The notes beneath the pieces are model-generated. The model did not search any database and was not told the origin of the DNA. It saw only the letters and a program-made list of their open reading frames with translations. From contig MU646366.1 of NCBI GenBank assembly GCA_026770585.1, positions 82,035 to 94,911 of the forward strand: a stretch of 12,877 nt of DNA, written 5' to 3'. Below are positions 9,101 to 11,813 of this stretch, piece after piece (the stretch's first letter is position 1; each line of letters opens with the position of its first letter). A program made the translations under genes and the position numbers. This DNA is from Baffinella frigidus (lineage: Eukaryota > Cryptophyceae > Cryptomonadales > Baffinellaceae).

Positions 9101-11813
9101 ACGCCACGCCTGTTGCCGCCAGGAGTCAAACACCTGCTCTAATCCGGGCACAGTTTACATTTAATAAAACCCTTAAATTTAATGAAAACGTTGCCCTAAA
9201 TAAAATGTGCCCGTGATGAGCATTGCGAAGCTGACTGCTAGTGGGATGCATGGTGCGCTTTCCCAAGGCACGGTTTGCCCGATTTTCGGCAACTCGCAGC
9301 GACAATTCAAGTGAGAGAACGGTCCCCTGCAGGGCAGGGCGGTTCCTTCATGGCGCCGGCGGCGTCGCGCTTCTGTCCGAGCGCCTTGATCAGCATCGTG
9401 AATGTCCGCACCGACGGCGCTGCCCCGTTCTGCTTAGGGGTTCGGGTTCAGTGTTTCGTGCCTTGATGCGCATCGGTAAGGAACGACGGCGCCGCCCTGT
9501 TATACACGGAATGGCAGAGGACAGCGTCCGGCAGGGGGGGGGGGACATGTTTGTTGTGTTGGAGCACGACCGCGCACATGGCAGGAGTCGAGATGGAAGT
9601 TGGAAGGCTGGTGGTTGGAGTATCGCGGCGGGGTGCAGCATCTGATGCTGACGAGAGCTCTCGCGTGTGCGAGATGAGACGCACACTGCTCTCGCGTGTG
9701 CGAGAGCAATGCACCAACGGAGCCGGCAACCAACGCATCCAGCGTCGCCCGCGCACCAATCGCACCGTCCTACCAACGCAAACAACTTCACTACGAGGCA
9801 ATGAACATTCCAGAGCGAGGATGCTCGGCACACTCCAGATTCTGACGGGAGTAGGGAGTGACAACATTTCCCAACCGTGTGGAGTGTTCTGGCGGGGGCA
9901 GGGTTCGAACCTTTTCCATGGAGTGGAGGATGTTCATGGCTGCCTTGAGATCGCCGCGAGTGATGAGCGAGGAGAGGAGCGAGTTGTACGTCGATGCTGT
10001 CACCTTTGGTGTTTGGGGGTTCGGGTTTGGGGAGTGGGGTTCATGGTTTGGGGGTTGGGGTTTGTGGATTGGGGGCTAGGGTCTCGGGGTTGGGGCGAGT
10101 TGCACGTCGAAGCGGGCACCTGGTGTGTCCGGCGCCATCAGCGACGCAGAAAAGCCGTGGGGGAAGTGTACAGCGTCGTCCGCGTACCATCCGTGTGGGA
10201 AGGGTGCACTTTGAAAAAAAAAAGAGGAAAAAGGGGGGGGGGGGAGACTTGGGAGGTTCCAGCAACTGAAACGAATGAGGAGGCACGCGAGAGGGATGGG
10301 GGGGTACTTCAACGTCGAGGCGCTGCATTTCGGCGATGAGCGCGAGGCTCTTGGGGACATTGTTCTCTATCGAGAAGCCTTTGATGAGCGCCCCGAACGC
10401 CTGGTGCGAACATGTCCCGCCCGCGATCGCTTTCTGCGTTTAGGGATGAGGGTTTGGGGTTGAGGGGTTGAGGGGGGGGGGTGAGTTCGATTGCTTTCTG
10501 CGTCCGTCCACCAGCCGTCAGACGTCGCCTCTTATGATGGGTTCATTCTCCAAATATTTCTTTCGAACGCATAGCTCTGCTTGAGTGAAACTACGCTCGC
10601 CTTAAATCACATTTCTCTATCGAGAAGCCTTTGATCAGCGCCCCAAACGCCTAGTGCCAACATGTCCAGCCCGCGATCGCTTTCTGCGTCCACACACCGT
10701 CAGACGCCGCGTCTTTTGCTCCCACGCCAGGTCATAAATGGAAATGTCAAACGCAACGTTTCGCGCTCAACGTATCTTATCCTGGTACGGATTCTTATCA
10801 TGCCGGCGGCTTCTCTACCGAGAGGCCTTTAATCAGCGCCCCGAATGCCTGGTGCAATGAGGTCCCGCCCGCGATTGCTTTCTGCGATTAGGGTTGAGGG
10901 TTTGGGGTTTAGGGGGTGAAGGGGGGGGGGGGGTGAGTTCGATTGCTTTCTGCATTTACCAGTCTTCAGACGTCGCCGCAGTTTCTCGGTACATCCTCCA
11001 AACGCTACCCCTCTATGGGGGTCATTCAAAAGCCGATTTTCAACAAAGTGTTTTTTTGTAAACCCGTGCCCTTCTCAGTCAAACGTTACCAAAAACCGAC
11101 CCATCGGCACCAGGTACGCCCTGAATGTCCCCACCGAACAGCTCTGCGTTGATTTCCTTCAATCTCAGAGCATCGGCTGCACTTCCTGCACACCAAGTGA
11201 TGCTCAAATGCTAGCTCTGCCTCACTCGGGTTGACTGCCAGACTACTCTCAAGTTGACATTCTCGGATTGCGGTACACACCCGTCAACTCTGGAGCAAAA
11301 AAGAGCCCGGGCGCACAACATGGGTGAGCCCTAGTAGAACAAGACAGCGCTGGAAATACCCTACCCTAGCCTACGGCGTGGCAGGACGGAGCATGCCCGG
11401 AAAATATCCTCGGGAGCGGGGGTTTCCCCAGCGATGACAAGTGGTGATCAAACACCCTACTCCAACGCGCTGCGTGACGGAACGATCGCCCCAGAATTTC
11501 TCTGGTCCCACACGTCACGTTTGAAAGCTGGCGCGAGAGGGAGAGCGGACATCCTCCGTACTTCTGACGGAGGATGTCCGTCAGAAGTCGAGGAAGTCGT
11601 GGTCCGTGCACAAGAGTCTCCCAAACATTCCTCCAAACTCGGAATACGCCCTAAACCCTAGACCCTCAACCCTCAACCCTCACGGTTCAGGACGCATACC
11701 CGAAGGATATCCTCGGCAGCGGGGATTTGGCCAGCCGTGACGTACGCGTCTATGAGGGACGTGACCACGTATGCATCCTCTGTGACCCCTGAGTCCGTCA
11801 TCAGCTCTCGCAC
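52..11813 (-). CDS. Multi-exon P-class PPR protein gene, partial at both ends
   Basis: This is a composite of about 17 minus-strand exons, read from 11813 down to 52, with about 570 codons visible. Exons 1 to 12 are 114, 126, 93, 84, 102, 162, 90, 93, 66, 63, 81 and 126 nt, so every junction is phase 0. Counting from the aromatic residue of helix A to the next one gives exactly 35 residues for the motifs spanning exons 2/3, 3/4, 4/5, 5/6, 7/8, 8/9, 9-10-11 and 11/12, with 34 for 1/2 and 44 for 6/7. That spacing is the signature of PPR repeats and independently checks the splice sites chosen. PPR proteins bind single-stranded RNA, usually in chloroplasts or mitochondria, for processing, stabilisation or translation. 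No PPR-associated catalytic domain (DYW, SMR) is visible. The N-terminus with any targeting peptide and the C-terminus are outside the window. The RNA target is unknown. Confidence 0.8.
117..398. repeat. Intron 16: microsatellite, inverted repeat and telomere-like sequence
   Basis: It contains a GT/GA-rich stretch (159-222), a 16-bp inverted repeat with one mismatch (196-211 against 224-239), and a run of GGGTTTC/GGGTTCC variants (266-345) that on the gene strand form a C-rich tract upstream of exon 17. No gene seen. Confidence 0.6.
399..523 (-). CDS. PPR exon 16
   Basis: AACGGCAG|GTGGAG begins VELSIMGRDSELLPSLSESA, then SQKMRGAGSADPAKRFSEAV and W plus two bases. It is 125 nt, phase 0 in and phase 2 out, with donor GG|GTACTC. 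The split codon matches exon 17, which starts with one base before TTC. The F-to-F spacing is 39 residues, four over the norm. Confidence 0.55.
888..947 (-). CDS. PPR exon 15
   Basis: The exon has 20 codons. CTCTCTGCAG|GTGTTG reads VLHAIRARKLGLQEQTFSDM, a helix B plus the start of helix A. The donor is ATG|GTACTG. Joined to exon 16 (VELSIMGRDSELL), it gives helix A FSDMVELSIMGRDSELL, which aligns residue by residue with FTMLIKALGQKRDAAGA of exon 4. About 17 nt into the intron lies a short family-1 match (ACCTCTGCCTCACTCGG). Confidence 0.6.
1120..1186 (-). pseudogene. PPR-like fragment, unplaced
   Basis: The minus strand reads CQEEQMSEGIEPSGCVFHAR, with a helix B-like segment, a GIEPS linker and a hydrophobic start of helix A at PPR spacing. 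An AG precedes the first codon (GTATGAGAAG). It does not fit the phases of the neighbouring exons, so it may be an isolated relic or an exon whose partners I could not identify. Confidence 0.25.
1332..1468 (-). CDS. Candidate exon 14, Ala-rich helical
   Basis: From CGCGGCAG|AC the frame is open for 45 codons plus two bases, phase 1 in and phase 0 out, fitting exon 13 before it and exon 15 after it. It reads ANSVRHAPGPALKDGRAR, then IVSAEKAARDAAENAPLLAA and ALARSLE. It looks helical but is not clearly PPR. The only donor at that place is GAG|GCACAT, a GC-type site. Degenerate copies of its end (CTCGAGAGGCA, TTCGAGGCGCC) lie just downstream. Confidence 0.3.
1500..1730. repeat. Telomere-like run followed by two tandem arrays
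   Basis: GGGTGAGGGTTGATGGTTTAG-type variants (1500-1575) are followed by CATGGTT repeated four times (1577-1608) and then a 12-bp unit CACGTCCAGAGT/CACGTCCAGGGT repeated five times (1665-1724) with a partial sixth. No exon recognised here. Confidence 0.75.
1723..2345. repeat. Three direct repeats of ~180 bp, one split by the MITE
   Basis: Copy a is 1723-1917, copy b 2104-2279 and copy c (partial) 2280-2345. Shared landmarks are GAGCAGCCCAAGCAG, CACTCATCAGGCAGGCTCC, TTCGGGCAAACTATCA, TTTCAGTGTCATGAG/TTCAGTGTCGTCCGAG and GGGTCACGCCCAGATCGGGG. On the minus strand each copy holds the 3' part of the exon 13 long form, with its GTACGT donor in copies a and c. Confidence 0.75.
1918..2103. mobile_element. 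186-bp foldback MITE with TA target duplication
   Basis: The 86-nt arms (1918-2003 and 2018-2103) are inverted repeats with 7 mismatches, around a 14-nt centre. The element starts GAGCGTTTGCGGTAATT and ends with its complement. It is flanked by TA on both sides (1916-1917, 2104-2105). The same locus without the element is present at 2273-2290 (GCACGTACCAGCAATGA), which shows exactly what was inserted. It has no coding capacity. TA duplication suggests mobilisation by a Tc1/mariner-like or similar transposase. The empty site is the GTACGT donor-like sequence of the exon 13 long form. Confidence 0.85.
2281..2410 (-). CDS. Tentative PPR exon 13 (long form)
   Basis: CTCCTGTAG|GTGGAC begins VDAAWGAFVLGKASRGEREG and ends SLPDECLAPLLGLLIA plus one base. 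The donor is CTG|GTACGT, close to consensus. At 130 nt it has the same phases as the 34-nt form upstream. LPDECLAPLLGLL resembles a PPR linker and helix A. Its last ~65 nt and the following intron are repeated twice more downstream (2104-2279 and about 1723-1917). Confidence 0.35.
2461..2494 (-). CDS. Tentative PPR exon 13 (short form)
   Basis: CTGGGCAG|GTGGAT reads VDAIPEAGLPH plus one base, followed by G|GTGCCG. It is 34 nt, phase 0 in and phase 1 out. Joined to exon 12, it gives a helix B pattern ending in an AGLP-type linker. Joined to candidate exon 14, the split codon is GAC, giving GLPHD, which resembles the GxxPD linker. The long form at 2281-2410 starts with the same codons and has the same phases, so only one would be used. 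Confidence 0.4.
2561..2622. repeat. ~21-bp tandem repeat, three copies
   Basis: TTTTGTACCATAATTTCCTC, TTTGTGTACCATAATTATCTCA and TTGTGTACCAGAATTTCTCT lie in a row. TGTACCAGAA is also present inside the MITE arms, but the surrounding sequence differs. Confidence 0.7.
2710..2835 (-). CDS. PPR exon 12
   Basis: The exon has 42 codons. GTCTGCAG|GTGCTG begins VLKQASMHGGLRPTPRMLRA, then VVMGALTGSQLAERGSAQWN and SL. The join to exon 11 gives exact 35-residue spacing to the M that replaces the usual Y. The 3' end is less sure: CTG|GTGCGC at 2710 keeps phase 0, while GTGCGC also occurs at 2729-2724. With the chosen end the motif running into exon 13 is a few residues longer than normal. Confidence 0.65.
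2893..2958 (-). pseudogene. Echo of exon 12, nine bases shorter
   Basis: CCTCAG|GTGCTG reads VLKQASGLRPTPQMLRAVVM, then AE. Compared with exon 12 it lacks three codons (MHG), which would shorten the motif to 32 residues. It has no clear donor. Part of the 5' intron context (CACGCGTG/GGTTGCGTC) is also duplicated. Confidence 0.6.
3058..3230. repeat. Degenerate telomere-like repeats (TTTAGGG family)
   Basis: GGGTAGGGTTTAGGGTGTGGG and GGTTAGGGTTTAGGGTTTAGAG are the closest matches in the window to plant-type telomere repeats. Similar tracts are at 795-842, 2412-2455, 3400-3470, 3830-3860, 4530-4560, 4745-4780, 5423-5460, 10008-10100, 10438-10491 and 10885-10936. All are G-rich on the plus strand, so C-rich in the gene's introns. 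Confidence 0.8.
3243..3270 (-). pseudogene. Echo of exon 11 end
   Basis: GCTGCCTACCCA|GTCTCG and the bases before it resemble the exon 11 end (GCCGCCTACCTG|GTCTCG). The frame is not kept further upstream. Only the 3' border and the following intron sequence are duplicated. Confidence 0.4.
3278..3345 (+). repeat. Interspersed family-3 repeat
   Basis: CATCGTGTCCATGTTGCTTTCGATCCGTAATCAAAACACGTTTCTCTCC recurs inverted at 7229-7295 with about 85% similarity by eye. Both copies lie in introns. Confidence 0.5.
3366..3390 (-). pseudogene. Echo of exon 11 end
   Basis: CGCCCCTCCGCTGCCTTCCC|GGTCTC matches the end of exon 11 (CGCCCCCCCGCCGCCTACCTG|GTCTC) with small changes. It is flanked by telomere-like sequence. 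Confidence 0.4.
3481..3561 (-). CDS. Second full-length copy of exon 11 (possible mutually exclusive exon)
   Basis: Twenty-seven codons with no stop or indel read GEKLQLETYLVIVECLAAQR and RPPAVYL, the same length as exon 11. The donor is CTA|GTCTCC. The upstream bases are TGTGAG, so an AG is present, but the pyrimidine-rich 3' splice context of exon 11 is missing. Using either copy, but not both, would keep the 35-residue spacing. Missense changes (IKP to EKL, G to C, A to V) affect the linker and helix A. It may be an alternative exon or an early-stage relic. Confidence 0.6.
3581..3650 (+). repeat. Interspersed family-2 repeat
   Basis: GGATTACGTGAATAACCCATAAGTGAATA, GACTCTACAGTAGGCAATACCGAAGGGAC. 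Shares this order of motifs with 5064-5150 and, inverted, with 5634-5705. Adjoins the second copy of exon 11. Origin unknown. Confidence 0.5.
3739..3819 (-). CDS. PPR exon 11
   Basis: The exon has 27 codons. AATCCGCAG|GGCATC begins GIKPQLETYLVIVEGLAAQR, then RPPAAYL. The donor is CTG|GTCTCG. It provides the GIKP linker that ends one motif and helix A of the next; joins to exons 10 and 12 both give 35 residues. Telomere-like AACCCTAATTCCTAAAC lies just upstream of the acceptor. Confidence 0.85.
4065..4097 (-). pseudogene. Echo of exon 11 start
   Basis: TTGCAG|GGCATC reads GIYPQLETYRI (11 codons), matching GIKPQLETYLV of exon 11 with the acceptor intact, then diverges. Confidence 0.6.
4391..4459 (+). 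mobile_element. Truncated family-1 element ending exactly at the exon 10 donor
   Basis: AGCTCTGCCTCACTCTGGTTGACCGAC...TGCGGCACAAATCCTAC matches the first half of the family. Its last base pairs are the GTAGGA donor of exon 10 on the minus strand. Confidence 0.6.
4460..4522 (-). CDS. PPR exon 10
   Basis: The exon has 21 codons. GAGCAG|GTGTTG begins VLVNCRQAGSAAKLLDEMRT, then Q. It completes helix A and most of helix B between exons 9 and 11; the three together give an exact 35-residue motif. The donor is CAG|GTAGGA, a good consensus. The intron's first 69 nt are a family-1 element starting exactly at the splice site. Upstream is CCCTAAACCCTCAACACGAGAGCAG, another telomere-like 3' splice site. 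Confidence 0.8.
4689..4717. mobile_element. Internally deleted family-1 element at the exon 10 echo
   Basis: AGCTCTGCCTCAGTCTATTTGGGCTCACC joins the start of the family to the inverted end. On the minus strand it gives GTGAGC immediately after the truncated exon 10 copy. Confidence 0.5.
4715..4741 (-). pseudogene. Echo of exon 10 start fused to a family-1 element
   Basis: GAAAGCAG|GTGTCG reads VSVNCRQAG. It is then cut by GTGAGCCCAAATAGAC, the end of a family-1 element, which happens to supply a strong donor-like GTGAGC. The acceptor is preceded by telomere-like CTAAACCCGAAACCCG. Confidence 0.6.
4833..4955 (+). mobile_element. Family-1 element
   Basis: AGCGCTGCCTCACTCGGGTTA...GGTGAGGCCAAATAGAC shares TATTCTCAAGTTGACA, GCGGTACACATCCGTTAACTTTGGAGCG and the end hairpin with the copy at 11213. 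It sits about 10 nt from the donor of the exon 9 echo. Confidence 0.65.
4965..4997 (-). pseudogene. Echo of exon 9 end
   Basis: PSDLLYAALAK (11 codons) matches the end of exon 9, followed by AAG|GTCTAG at the donor. A reverse-oriented family-1 element begins about 10 nt beyond the donor. The 5' half of the exon is missing. Confidence 0.65.
5064..5150 (+). repeat. Interspersed family-2 repeat
   Basis: AGTAACCCATACGTGGATAGCCCGTAGACCCTACGGTAGCCAATCCGTAGGGAC aligns to the copy at 3581. CCGTAGACCCTACGG within it is a short palindrome. It lies in the intron after exon 9. Confidence 0.5.
5228..5293 (-). CDS. PPR exon 9
   Basis: The exon has 22 codons. GGGGCAG|ATCATG begins IMEHMRQTKLAPSDLLYAAL, then AK. 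It supplies helix B of the motif begun in exon 8 (35 residues) and the first turn of the next. The donor is AAG|GTCGCA. The first 45 nt of the following intron also occur at about 4637-4681, so intron start sequence was duplicated too. Confidence 0.8.
5537..5623 (-). pseudogene. Third copy of exon 8, broken by an insertion
   Basis: Similarity to exon 8 is seen on both sides (ATGTCCCACTGCGC... and CTTCAGGCGTTCGAG|GTATAC). The middle holds about 39 nt of foreign sequence bounded by GGTGTT on each side (plus strand 5563-5568 and 5602-5607), which breaks the frame. Confidence 0.6.
5634..5705 (-). repeat. Interspersed family-2 repeat, inverted copy
   Basis: The minus strand reads GGATTTCGTGAATAACCCATCCGTGGATACGCC, then GTAGGCGGTCTGTAGGGGCCCAGG, the same motif order as the two plus-oriented copies. 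Confidence 0.45.
5729..5797 (-). CDS. Second, open copy of exon 8 (possible alternative exon)
   Basis: Twenty-three in-frame codons read DICMFVTVISQCARYHLSHQ and AFE, aligned to DIYTFVTLMSHCAKHHLLHQAFE of exon 8. The donor is GAG|GTAACC. Its 5' side is fused to the family-1 element end (CCCAAATAGACATC), where AATAG could act as an acceptor. The first seven residues of exon 8 are absent, so direct use would shorten the motif. It may be a dying copy or an alternative exon. The reading frame is intact. Confidence 0.5.
5795..5913 (-). mobile_element. Family-1 element between exon 8 and its second copy
   Basis: In minus orientation it shares CTCTGCCTCC, ACTATTCTCAAGTTGACATG and GAATCCGTCAACTGTGGAGCG with the other copies, and carries the hairpin GGGCTCAC/GTGAGCCC. 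It fills the whole gap from 7 nt after the exon 8 donor to the first matching codon of the second exon 8 copy. Confidence 0.65.
5920..6012 (-). CDS. PPR exon 8
   Basis: The exon has 31 codons. GTCGGCAG|ATGCGG begins MREEGLRPDIYTFVTLMSHC, followed by AKHHLLHQAFE. It has classic PPR features: a GLRPD linker and a hydrophobic helix A. The donor is GAG|GTACCT. Joins to exons 7 and 9 both give 35 residues. The donor is followed within 7 nt by a family-1 element, beyond which lies an intact second copy of most of this exon. Confidence 0.85.
6101..6166. repeat. 33-bp tandem repeat, two copies
   Basis: TTTCCTGCACACCCCATCAA/CCTACCGCCACAG is repeated with few changes. A related CTACCGCCACATCC lies just before (6062-6075). 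Intron 7. Confidence 0.75.
6170..6330. mobile_element. Rearranged family-1 fragments
   Basis: AGCTCTGCCTCGGTCTGATTTGGTATCACC and GTCAGCCCGGGCTCTTTTGCAC match the inverted element end. Further on, GTCAACTTGTGAACG, GTCAACTTGAGAATAGTC and related motifs repeat the middle of the family several times. It lies in the intron between exons 7 and 8. Confidence 0.5.
6397..6480. repeat. 28-bp tandem repeat, three copies
   Basis: Units begin at 6397, 6425 and 6453 (GACATTTTGAATAACCCCTA/AGCAATAA with small changes). AT-rich compared with its surroundings. Intron 7, beyond the exon 7 end echo. Confidence 0.85.
6679..6726 (-). pseudogene. Echo of exon 7 end, donor lost
   Basis: VLGTCLRYSAPRVYIQ (16 codons) matches exon 7 with four codons deleted (the GRPPD region). 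The donor position reads CAG|ATCAGT instead of CAA|GTCTAC. Confidence 0.65.
6878..6967 (-). CDS. PPR exon 7
   Basis: The exon has 30 codons. ATATCAG|GTGGCG begins VAPTTELYNVVLGTCLRHGR, followed by PPDAPRVYNQ. The donor is CAA|GTCTAC. Joined to exon 8 (MREEGLRPDIYTF), it gives an exact 35-residue motif. A second identical GTCTAC lies 12 nt earlier, after CGC (6890). Splicing from there to exon 9 would also give an exact 35-residue motif and would skip exon 8. Confidence 0.8.
7035..7082 (-). pseudogene. Echo of exon 7 start
   Basis: AACGGCAG|GTGGCG reads VAPTTELYNMLLGWLP, matching the first 13 codons of exon 7 with the same acceptor context, then diverges. Confidence 0.65.
7229..7295 (-). repeat. 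Interspersed family-3 repeat, inverted copy
   Basis: The minus strand reads ATCGTGACCATGTTGGTTCCGATCCGTAATAAACGCAGGTTTCTCTC, matching 3278-3345. The element's limits are not clear from two copies. Confidence 0.5.
7424..7498 (-). pseudogene. Echo of exon 6, 3' half (second)
   Basis: DVSEVDTRKAMAGAMALFDH and IKEEN, 25 in-frame codons, match the end of exon 6. The donor position is AAT|GTTCCG. It has the same length as the other 3'-half echo. No clear acceptor. Confidence 0.65.
7597..7671 (-). pseudogene. Echo of exon 6, 3' half (first)
   Basis: Twenty-five in-frame codons (GVFEVEKREAMAGAAALFDH and SKEQN) match the second half of exon 6. They are followed by AAT|GTGGCG at the same place as the exon 6 donor. 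It is preceded by CTTAAG, a possible acceptor. Confidence 0.65.
7676..7716. repeat. Interlocking short inverted repeats
   Basis: GTCATCCT (7676-7683), AGGATGAC (7692-7699) and GTCATCCT (7709-7716) allow the middle segment to pair with either side. TTAAGTCATCCTCCTTGCG is present twice. Confidence 0.7.
7776..7937 (-). CDS. PPR exon 6, the longest
   Basis: The exon has 54 codons. CTCCCGCAG|GCGCTA begins ALSWDMLSSGLRPTIHTYLA, then LGKSWMNSKGVF and a second half HEDKRAAVMGAIALFDLIKEEN. The donor is AAC|GTACCC. The join to exon 5 gives 35 residues. The motif running into exon 7 is 44 residues, nine more than usual, with the excess around KSWMNSKGV. The 5' half and the 3' half each have their own separate echoes and no echo spans both. 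Confidence 0.8.
8003..8054. repeat. 15-bp perfect inverted repeat
   Basis: CTGCCAATGGATCCA (8006-8020) and its complement (8037-8051) surround a 16-nt loop, with three more T/A pairs after one bulged base. It interrupts the 5'-half echo of exon 6. Confidence 0.8.
8064..8135 (-). pseudogene. Echo of exon 6, 5' half
   Basis: CCTCTCAG|GCACTG reads ALSWDMLSCGLQPTIHTDLA and LSKA in frame for 24 codons, then diverges into the arm of an inverted repeat (8006-8051). The acceptor is good. No donor is evident. Confidence 0.65.
8270..8323 (-). pseudogene. Echo of exon 6, 5' half, acceptor lost
   Basis: ALAWDMLSSGLLPTIHTY (18 codons) matches the exon 6 start, but the preceding bases are CCTGCCG instead of CCCGCAG or CTCTCAG, so the AG is gone. 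Confidence 0.65.
8329..8426. repeat. ~23-bp tandem repeat, three copies, with a shared GCGCGAAAATA flank
   Basis: GGGAATCTTGCCAAAGGAAA, GGGAACATTGCCAAGGGAAT and GGGAATATTGCCAAGGGAAT occur in a row. A CAGCGCGAAAATA or CTGCGCGAAAATA follows the first and third. It ends next to the exon 6 echo that lost its acceptor. Confidence 0.7.
8714..8815 (-). CDS. PPR exon 5
   Basis: The exon has 34 codons. GGGCAG|GTGTTC begins VFDSMVAKGVACDA (helix B and linker), then helix A IVYNVAISAVASTGDTARAQ. The donor is CAG|GTACTT. The joins to exons 4 and 6 both give exact 35-residue spacing. Two shorter copies of its first half lie upstream at 8927-8968 and 9086-9133. Confidence 0.85.
8927..8968 (-). pseudogene. 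Echo of exon 5, first 14 codons
   Basis: GGGCAG|GTTTTT reads VFDSMVAKGVACDV, nearly identical to exon 5 in both the acceptor context (GCGTGGGCAG) and the coding part, then diverges. High similarity suggests a recent duplication. Confidence 0.7.
9086..9133 (-). pseudogene. Echo of exon 5, frameshifted
   Basis: AGAGCAG|GTGTTTGACTCC aligns to the exon 5 start, but one base is missing between the TC of the fourth codon and CTGGCG. The downstream match (GGCGTGGCGTGTGACGCGACC) is therefore out of frame. Confidence 0.6.
9346..9429 (-). CDS. PPR exon 4, with a non-GT donor
   Basis: The exon has 28 codons. CCCCTAAGCAG|AACGGG begins NGAAPSVRTFTMLIKALGQK, followed by RDAAGAMK. Joined to exon 5 (VFDSM...), it gives a 35-residue motif, which places the exon end after AAG at 9346. 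The next bases are GAACCG, not GT. Reading on reaches a stop (TGA) about 12 codons later. Either the donor is mutated or non-canonical, or there is a base error. The coding match itself is strong. Confidence 0.7.
9461..9496 (-). pseudogene. Echo of exon 4 start
   Basis: TATAACAG|GGCGGCGCCGTC resembles the exon 4 start (AACGGGGCAGCGCCGTC), with scattered similarity in the next 25 nt including ATGC and ATCAAGGC. The reading frame is not preserved. Confidence 0.35.
9652..9707. repeat. Palindrome and duplicated hairpin
   Basis: CGAGAGCTCTCG (9652-9663) is a perfect palindrome. CTCTCGCGTGTGCGAGA is present at 9658-9674 and, as a full hairpin GCTCTCGC-GTGT-GCGAGAGC, at 9688-9707. Intron 3. Confidence 0.75.
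9911..10003 (-). CDS. PPR exon 3
   Basis: The exon has 31 codons. CACCAAAG|GTGACA begins VTASTYNSLLSSLITRGDL, a textbook PPR helix A, followed by helix B KAAMNILHSMEK. The donor is AAG|GTTCGAAC. A long degenerate telomere-like run (10008-10100) supplies the upstream pyrimidine tract. Joined to exon 4, the Y-to-F spacing is exactly 35 residues, so no further exon is needed between them. Confidence 0.8.
10092..10119 (-). pseudogene. Echo of exon 3 start
   Basis: ACCAG|GTGCCCGC reads VPASTCNSP, matching VTASTYNSL of exon 3, and then enters the telomere-like run. Only the 5' border survives. Confidence 0.5.
10205..10243. repeat. Poly-A/poly-G low-complexity tract
   Basis: A run of about 10 As, AGAGGAAAAA, then 12 Gs, in the intron between exons 2 and 3. 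On the gene strand it is a C-and-T tract and may assist splicing. No echo exon overlaps it. Confidence 0.7.
10308..10433 (-). CDS. PPR exon 2
   Basis: The exon has 42 codons. The acceptor is AACGCAG|AAAGCG, preceded directly by CCCTCATCCCTAAA-type telomere-like sequence. It codes KAIAGGTCSH (end of one motif), then helix A FGALIKGFSIENN and helix B KSLALIAEMQRLDVE. The donor is GAA|GTACCC. Joined to exon 3, the F-to-Y spacing is exactly 35 residues. Four further copies of its 5' border lie upstream within about 520 nt, making this the most heavily echoed exon start in the window. Confidence 0.8.
10485..10497 (-). pseudogene. Echo of exon 2 start, 5' border only
   Basis: GGACGCAG|AAAGCAATCGAACTC repeats the exon 2 acceptor and first codons, then runs into a C-rich tract. 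Its flanks match those of the copy at 10937-10949, including a run of Gs on the plus strand and a CAGACGTCGCC motif. Confidence 0.4.
10613..10683 (-). pseudogene. Echo of exon 2 with an in-frame stop
   Basis: GACGCAG is followed by KAIAGWTCWH and then TAG (complement of 10651-10653), where exon 2 has CAG. Similarity continues to the same point (TCTCGATAGAGAA) as in the other echoes. It is clearly a non-coding copy. Confidence 0.7.
10810..10881 (-). pseudogene. Echo of exon 2, open but partial
   Basis: After CGCAG the sequence reads KAIAGGTSLHQAFGALIKGL and then SVEK, in frame for 24 codons and close to exon 2. It lacks the helix B half and a recognisable donor. Telomere-like CCCTAA sequence precedes its acceptor as in the full copy, so border and intron sequence were duplicated together. 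Confidence 0.65.
10937..10949 (-). pseudogene. Echo of exon 2 start, 5' border only
   Basis: Only AAATGCAG|AAAGCAATCGAACTC matches exon 2. It lies next to a G-rich run, and with the copy ending at 10497 it shares the flanking TGAGTTCGATTGCTTTCTGC (plus strand), so these two are a duplicated pair. Confidence 0.4.
11213..11338 (+). mobile_element. Family-1 element, near full length
   Basis: It starts AGCTCTGCCTCACTCGGGTTG, includes TCTCAAGTTGACAT and GGTACACACCCGTCAACTC, and ends with a hairpin GGGCGCAC/GTGAGCCC, then CTAGT. An imperfect complement of its start (GACAGCGCT) follows at about 11343-11351, so terminal inverted repeats are possible. It lies in the intron between exons 1 and 2. No coding capacity. 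Confidence 0.6.
11397..11438 (-). pseudogene. Echo of exon 1 end, with GC at the donor
   Basis: Fourteen codons read VIAGETPAPEDIFR, matching VTAGQIPAAEDILR at the end of exon 1. The following bases are GCATGC where the full exon has GTATGC, so the donor has lost its T or is a GC-type donor. The 5' part of the exon is missing. Confidence 0.6.
11546..11588. repeat. Two overlapping, mutually exclusive hairpins
   Basis: Hairpin 1 pairs 11546-11559 with 11567-11580 (14 bp, 7-nt loop). Hairpin 2 pairs 11560-11570 with 11578-11588 (11 bp, 7-nt loop). All pairs are perfect, and the two cannot form together. Intron 1. Confidence 0.85.
11650..11683. repeat. Telomere-like repeat in the opposite orientation
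   Basis: CCCTAAACCCTAGACCCTCAACCCTCA on the plus strand is the only sizeable tract running against the others. It is G-rich in the pre-mRNA, about 17 nt after the exon 1 donor. Confidence 0.8.
11700..11813 (-). CDS. PPR exon 1 (first visible)
   Basis: The exon has 38 codons. It begins after CCCAG at VRELMTDSGVTEDAY, the helix B half of an unseen motif, and continues with helix A of the next motif (VVTSLIDAYVTAG, then QIPAAEDILR). The donor is CGG|GTATGC. The intron upstream ends in pyrimidine-rich telomere-like sequence followed by CAACCCAG. Joined to exon 2, the motif is 34 residues. The exon starts in mid-motif, so at least one earlier exon must lie beyond the recognisable copies near 12.1 kb, probably outside the window. 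Three partial copies of this exon are nearby. Confidence 0.75.

Noticed and set aside
9500-9733. Minus-strand segment reading ARATLDALVAGSVGALL as a further PPR exon
   Set aside because: Exons 3 and 4 join directly with exact 35-residue spacing, so no exon is needed between them. The segment runs into a hairpin array and has no good donor. It could be a relic.
9898-9915. GGTTCGAACC, similar to a tRNA T-loop
   Set aside because: No matching acceptor, D or anticodon stems around it. The bases are the donor side of PPR exon 3.
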